A stretch of 64,000 nucleotides of DNA from Desulfosarcina cetonica JCM 12296 (GTDB lineage Bacteria > Desulfobacterota > Desulfobacteria > Desulfobacterales > Desulfosarcinaceae). Below the pieces are notes generated by a model. The model made no database searches. It was not told where the DNA came from and was given only the letters and a program-made list of their open reading frames with translations. Below are positions 60,716 to 64,000 of this stretch, one piece after another. How positions within the stretch are numbered: the stretch's first letter is position 1; each line of letters starts with the position of its first letter. The position numbers and the translations under genes were made by a program. Location of the stretch: contig NZ_BBCC01000003.1 of the NCBI RefSeq assembly GCF_001311845.1, positions 27,007-91,006 on the forward strand, given 5' to 3'.

Positions 60716-62517
60716 CTATTTGTTGGTGTCAATCTTTTGAAATTCGAAGGGGCCGATGTCCGGGATGCCGATGATCTTATGTCCATAAAAATCTTCGTTA
60801 ATCCCAACGGGTATGCCGGCGTCGATGACCGGAGATCTGTCGGACAGTACCAAGTTTGATGTATCTATACGAAATGTATTTAAATATAAAAGTTGAGGGT
60901 CCCTCGAGAGGGAATTGGGATCAAAGCGGCAACCCTTAACTCGATGCCGCTGCCATTCTTTGAAATTGGATTTGCGATTCTCGATGACGATCGAACACCC
61001 CTTAACATCCCGTTTCAGTATCAGCCAAAATTTATCGTGCTCGTCGGGATAGTAGATGTTGTGGTCAAAATCTATTGTGAATTGCTCGGCGGCCCCGGTC
61101 CATTTGACATGGCATTCTTTTGAGTTGTAGAAAATGTTATTCTTTAGTTCGACATTGGCGCCGTTGCCCTTGTAGCCGCGTGTGGATTCAAATCCAATAT
61201 TACAGTTTATGGCCATGTTATGGAATACACGCTGTTTGTCTTCAAATTGAAAGCGATAGCCCACATGCGCATTGACGACCACGTTTTGATAAAAAATATT
61301 CCCGGTCTTGTCTGAGAGGGAATCCTGATTGCACATGGTAAAGACACCGTATCCGGTCGCGCCTCCCAGTCGATGAAGGTTTTTGACCACATTTCGGCGA
61401 ACAACCGTATTTTTGCATTCCTGGTGCGTAAAAGCATACAAGCCCGGGCCGGTACCGCAATTTTCGATCAGATTGTCTTCGATGATGCCCCCGCTTCCGC
61501 CTTGAATTCCGATAGCATGGGCATCCCCGTTCCAGTTCACCGGCCGCACGCCGATATGGTGTATATGGTTGCCGGCAAAACGATAGTCACGGACGGTTTT
61601 GTTGATCTCCGTCTTGCCCGCCTGCCAGTTCTGTTGGATCGTGTAAATTCCATTGCCGGCCCAGGCAAGTTCACATCCGATGACCTCGATTGCTGAGTGT
61701 TCTCCATGCAGACCAATCAACGCGTGCATGCCATAAATTAGCTTGCAGCCGTGCCAACGGATATGATGCAGCCTGGCATCAAGGCTGACTCTTCCAGGAT
61801 TTAGAAATGATATGTTTTTGAAGGTAAGGTACGCCTGCCGATTGAATTCAAGGCGGTAGCCCCACCAATTGATGCTGATGCGCCGCTTGGGACTGCGCTC
61901 ATCGGTTGGGTGAACGTATAATTTTGAACCCTTTTTATAGCTTGGGCTGAAATGTGAACCCGATTGAAGACGACATGCGCTCAGACTGTCGGCCTTGTCC
62001 AATACAACATGAGAGTTGGCGCCGTTCTGGCCGATATCCTGAAAGATCCAATCCCCGGCCCAGATGGCGGCTATCAGCGGGATGCTCCAAACCCCATTCC
62101 CCTCGTCCGTCCACTGGGCGTATTCGATTCTGCCGGCCCCCCAGATGATGCCGGCATCATTGGGGTAATCGCCCCGGAGAACAATCCGCTCATTCTCACT
62201 GGTACCCGAGCCCAGCTTGAGGCTCTGTTGCCGAAGCTGTAGCGGTCCCGGATCGCATGCAAATGCAAACCGCAGATCCACAGGGTATCCCCCGGATGCA
62301 CGCCCTTTGTGCCCCAGATGATCCCCGCGAGGCCGTTCCACGCATTTTTGTAGGAGGTGCCGTCTTCCCTGCCATAAGCCCCTCCCGCTGGTCGTACAAA
62401 CCACTCTCCGGCGTACAGATCCGTTTGCGTCAATAACAACAGAAAAAGAAAGCATATGATTTTGCCAAACAACGAGGTGCCCTGACTGAGGTGAGTGGTC
62501 GAAATGCCGGGCATCAT
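60716..62517 (-). CDS. right-handed beta-helix (pectate-lyase-like) protein (one frameshift)
   Basis: Rejoined length is about 600 residues. A signal peptide (LFGKIICFLFLLLLTQTDLYA) is followed by EWFVRPAGGAYGREDGTSYK and a pectate-lyase-like start, then beta-helix coils (VVRRNVVKNLH, IFYQNVVVNAHVGYRFQFED, VELKNNIFYNS). It would be exported and bind or cut a polysaccharide. One base is missing near 62215 (restores NRALKLGSGTSENERIVLRGD). Start ATG 62517 is chosen for the signal peptide; it is 31 bases below the next gene's stop. A GTG at 62571 overlaps that gene. Confidence 0.78.
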
Positions 62518-62548
62518 CAAATTTCGCGCATAAGCGACAAACCGGCAA

Positions 62549-64000
62549 TTAGTAGTATTGAATATTCGCACCCGGATTAATATTGATCAGAACGGGATTG
62601 TCACCTTGAATCAGGATGTCGGCCGCTGGGAATGAACTCAGATCGATATTATCCAAGACAGTGTTATCCCCCTGAACAACGAGACCGTAATCATAAGATC
62701 CCTGAGAACCGTCGTCTGTTAAATCCTGCAGCATTTCGTTGTCCTCAACCAGAATATATTTGGATATTAGTAATGGTTGCAGATAATCGGCGATAACCTC
62801 GTGTCCGTTGCTGTTGGGATGCGTTTCTAACAAATCGTACAGAGGCTCCGCTTGATTTGAAAGAAAATTAATTTTAACAAACCGGCTGGACATTTTTGCA
62901 TAACGAATAGCGTTTGTTTTGCAGTAGGCCGAAACGACATCTTCTACGCTGATGGAAGCATCGTAACTGGTCATGTCAGGATTCATGATGGGCGTTCCAG
63001 GGTAAAGGATGTTGTCAACGCCCAGATCCTTAAGAATCCTTAAGGATTGAATGATCTGGTGGGCTACCTTTCCGACGGACTCGCCATAAGCCAGATCGTT
63101 GACGCCGATAAACAGAGATACTTTTTCAACTTCTTCGGCAATGGCAAATTCTTGGGCCAAGAAATGAGCAGCATCACTCCAGATTCCTGGAATACCAAGG
63201 TGTCTGCTTGGATCGCCCGGCATTTTAATAAAAACATGATCTAAAATCGAATTTTCCAATCTGCCGGCATAGCAGTCGCTGGCCGATACGCCGGTCCCAT
63301 AGGTTATGGAGTCGCCGACAAGAGCGATCTTATTCTGCGAGGAGTCGATCGAACGCTTGGAACCGGTAACCGGGCTCCAGCATCCGATGGTCGGCAAGGC
63401 CGCATCGAACAGGTCGGCCCCGACGCCGCCATGATTGTAAGCGTAGCGCACTTCGTTGGGCTCTGCCCGGCCGATGGCATAGGAGGATGGATTCAATTGC
63501 GGCAGTGTCGTGAAATCAGGATCGAAATAATAAGAGTTCTGCACGAATTCCTGTACATTGTTTCCTGTGCCATTGATTTTAATCACTGGATAGTCCGCAG
63601 CTCTTCTCGGCACAGACGGGGCGGTATTGTATTGAAGATTGTGGCTGCACTCCCAGCTGCCTTCGATATTGTTCAGCCTTATGGTTGGCGCAGTCCCGTA
63701 AAGGATGTTGTTTTTTATAATGACGTTGTTGTACGAAACATTGGTTCTTCCATCCAACAGGGGTGTATTGACAAGCGTGTTGTGTTTTATGGTGGCATTG
63801 ATGTCACTGGAATTAAAGGTCAGATACAAGCCGTTGCAGTTTTCGATAAAATTGCTTTCCAGAATAAGATTTTTTCCTCGGAAGTAGAATGGGTAAAGCG
63901 ATATGTCGTGCAGATGACATCTTCGGAAAATCAGATCCCCACTTACACCGCTAAAACCAATAAACCTCAAACCTCCAAAAATCTGTGCGCCATCAAATGG
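62549..64000 (-). CDS. beta-helix plus SGNH/GDSL hydrolase protein (5' end outside the window)
   Basis: Partial. The reading is open to the window edge, so the true start lies beyond 64000. The visible part begins with beta-helix coils (GDLIFRRCHLHDISLYPFYF; NVIIKNNILYGTAP). An SGNH hydrolase follows: IALVGDSITYGTG (block I), SLFIGVNDLAYG (block III Asn-Asp) and THPNSNGHEVIADYL (block V, catalytic His). It ends with another beta-helix-like stretch (NTVLDNIDLSSFPAADILIQ). SGNH proteins of EPS loci are often O-acetyl esterases or acyltransferases acting in the periplasm. The order beta-helix then SGNH is unusual. It pairs with the beta-helix gene downstream. Confidence 0.85.
   Translation of the reverse strand, partial: PFDGAQIFGGLRFIGFSGVSGDLIFRRCHLHDISLYPFYFRGKNLILESNFIENCNGLYLTFNSSDINATIKHNTLVNTPLLDGRTNVSYNNVIIKNNILYGTAPTIRLNNIEGSWECSHNLQYNTAPSVPRRAADYPVIKINGTGNNVQEFVQNSYYFDPDFTTLPQLNPSSYAIGRAEPNEVRYAYNHGGVGADLFDAALPTIGCWSPVTGSKRSIDSSQNKIALVGDSITYGTGVSASDCYAGRLENSILDHVFIKMPGDPSRHLGIPGIWSDAAHFLAQEFAIAEEVEKVSLFIGVNDLAYGESVGKVAHQIIQSLRILKDLGVDNILYPGTPIMNPDMTSYDASISVEDVVSAYCKTNAIRYAKMSSRFVKINFLSNQAEPLYDLLETHPNSNGHEVIADYLQPLLISKYILVEDNEMLQDLTDDGSQGSYDYGLVVQGDNTVLDNIDLSSFPAADILIQGDNPVLININPGANIQYY

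Overview
The window reads like a stretch of chromosome from a GC-rich Gram-negative bacterium, most likely a Desulfobacterota (deltaproteobacterial) relative of Desulfosarcina or Desulfatitalea. This is inferred from the gene families: VPLPA-CTERM/exosortase D, DUF3739 haemagglutinins, PrsT-like TPR proteins and CFI-box C-termini. No rRNA, tRNA, IS element or CRISPR array was found. About 26 genes or fragments show a clear single-base frameshift, nearly always one missing base in a short homopolymer. I treat these as sequence errors and annotate the rejoined genes.

Layout. (1) 0-2.3 kb: a class I DAHP synthase (minus strand) and two small plus-strand genes. (2) 2.4-9.1 kb: two secreted proteins that share one N-terminal domain but end in different sorting signals (a Gly-rich CFI box versus VPLPA-CTERM). 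The second has a candidate GEMM-I cyclic-di-GMP riboswitch in its leader. A PstS-like binding protein without its ABC transporter follows. (3) 9.3-31.5 kb, all plus strand: two periplasmic FKBP-type isomerases (one fused to a thioredoxin fold), a two-partner secretion pair (TpsB, and a ~3250-residue TpsA), an ExbB carrying a DUF2341-LamG periplasmic domain, ExbD, TonB, a putative porin, a coiled-coil protein, a 38-residue protein and a PrsT-like TPR protein. I regard this energised trans-envelope set as the best candidate for an undescribed system. (4) 31.5-31.8 kb: convergent boundary with a 16-bp perfect bidirectional hairpin and a second long inverted repeat.

(5) 31.8-64 kb, minus strand except one toxin-antitoxin pair: an exopolysaccharide/exosortase locus. 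Assembly and export genes come first in window order: BY-kinase, GumC/Wzz, outer-membrane beta-barrel, Wza-type lipoprotein, PrsT, and a polyprenyl-phosphate sugar-1-phosphate transferase. Exosortase XrtD-EpsI follows, behind an inserted Phd-VapC pair. Then come UDP-GlcNAc 2-epimerase, DUF3473 deacetylase, GNAT acyltransferase, heparinase-like lyase, WecG/TagA transferase, a bi-domain oxidoreductase, O-antigen ligase, acyltransferases, three GT4 glycosyltransferases, a flippase, and two beta-helix proteins (one with an SGNH hydrolase, running off the window). Two methyltransferase fragments lie among the glycosyltransferases, and parts of this block are visibly AT-richer, consistent with exchange of glycan genes.

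Working together: the EPS locus would build, flip, polymerise and export a modified polysaccharide. XrtD would process VPLPA-tailed proteins such as the one at 6.9 kb, whose transcript may be controlled by cyclic-di-GMP. The TPS/TonB module would assemble a giant surface adhesin and couple proton-motive force to the outer membrane. Matrix or biofilm formation is the common theme; that is an inference.
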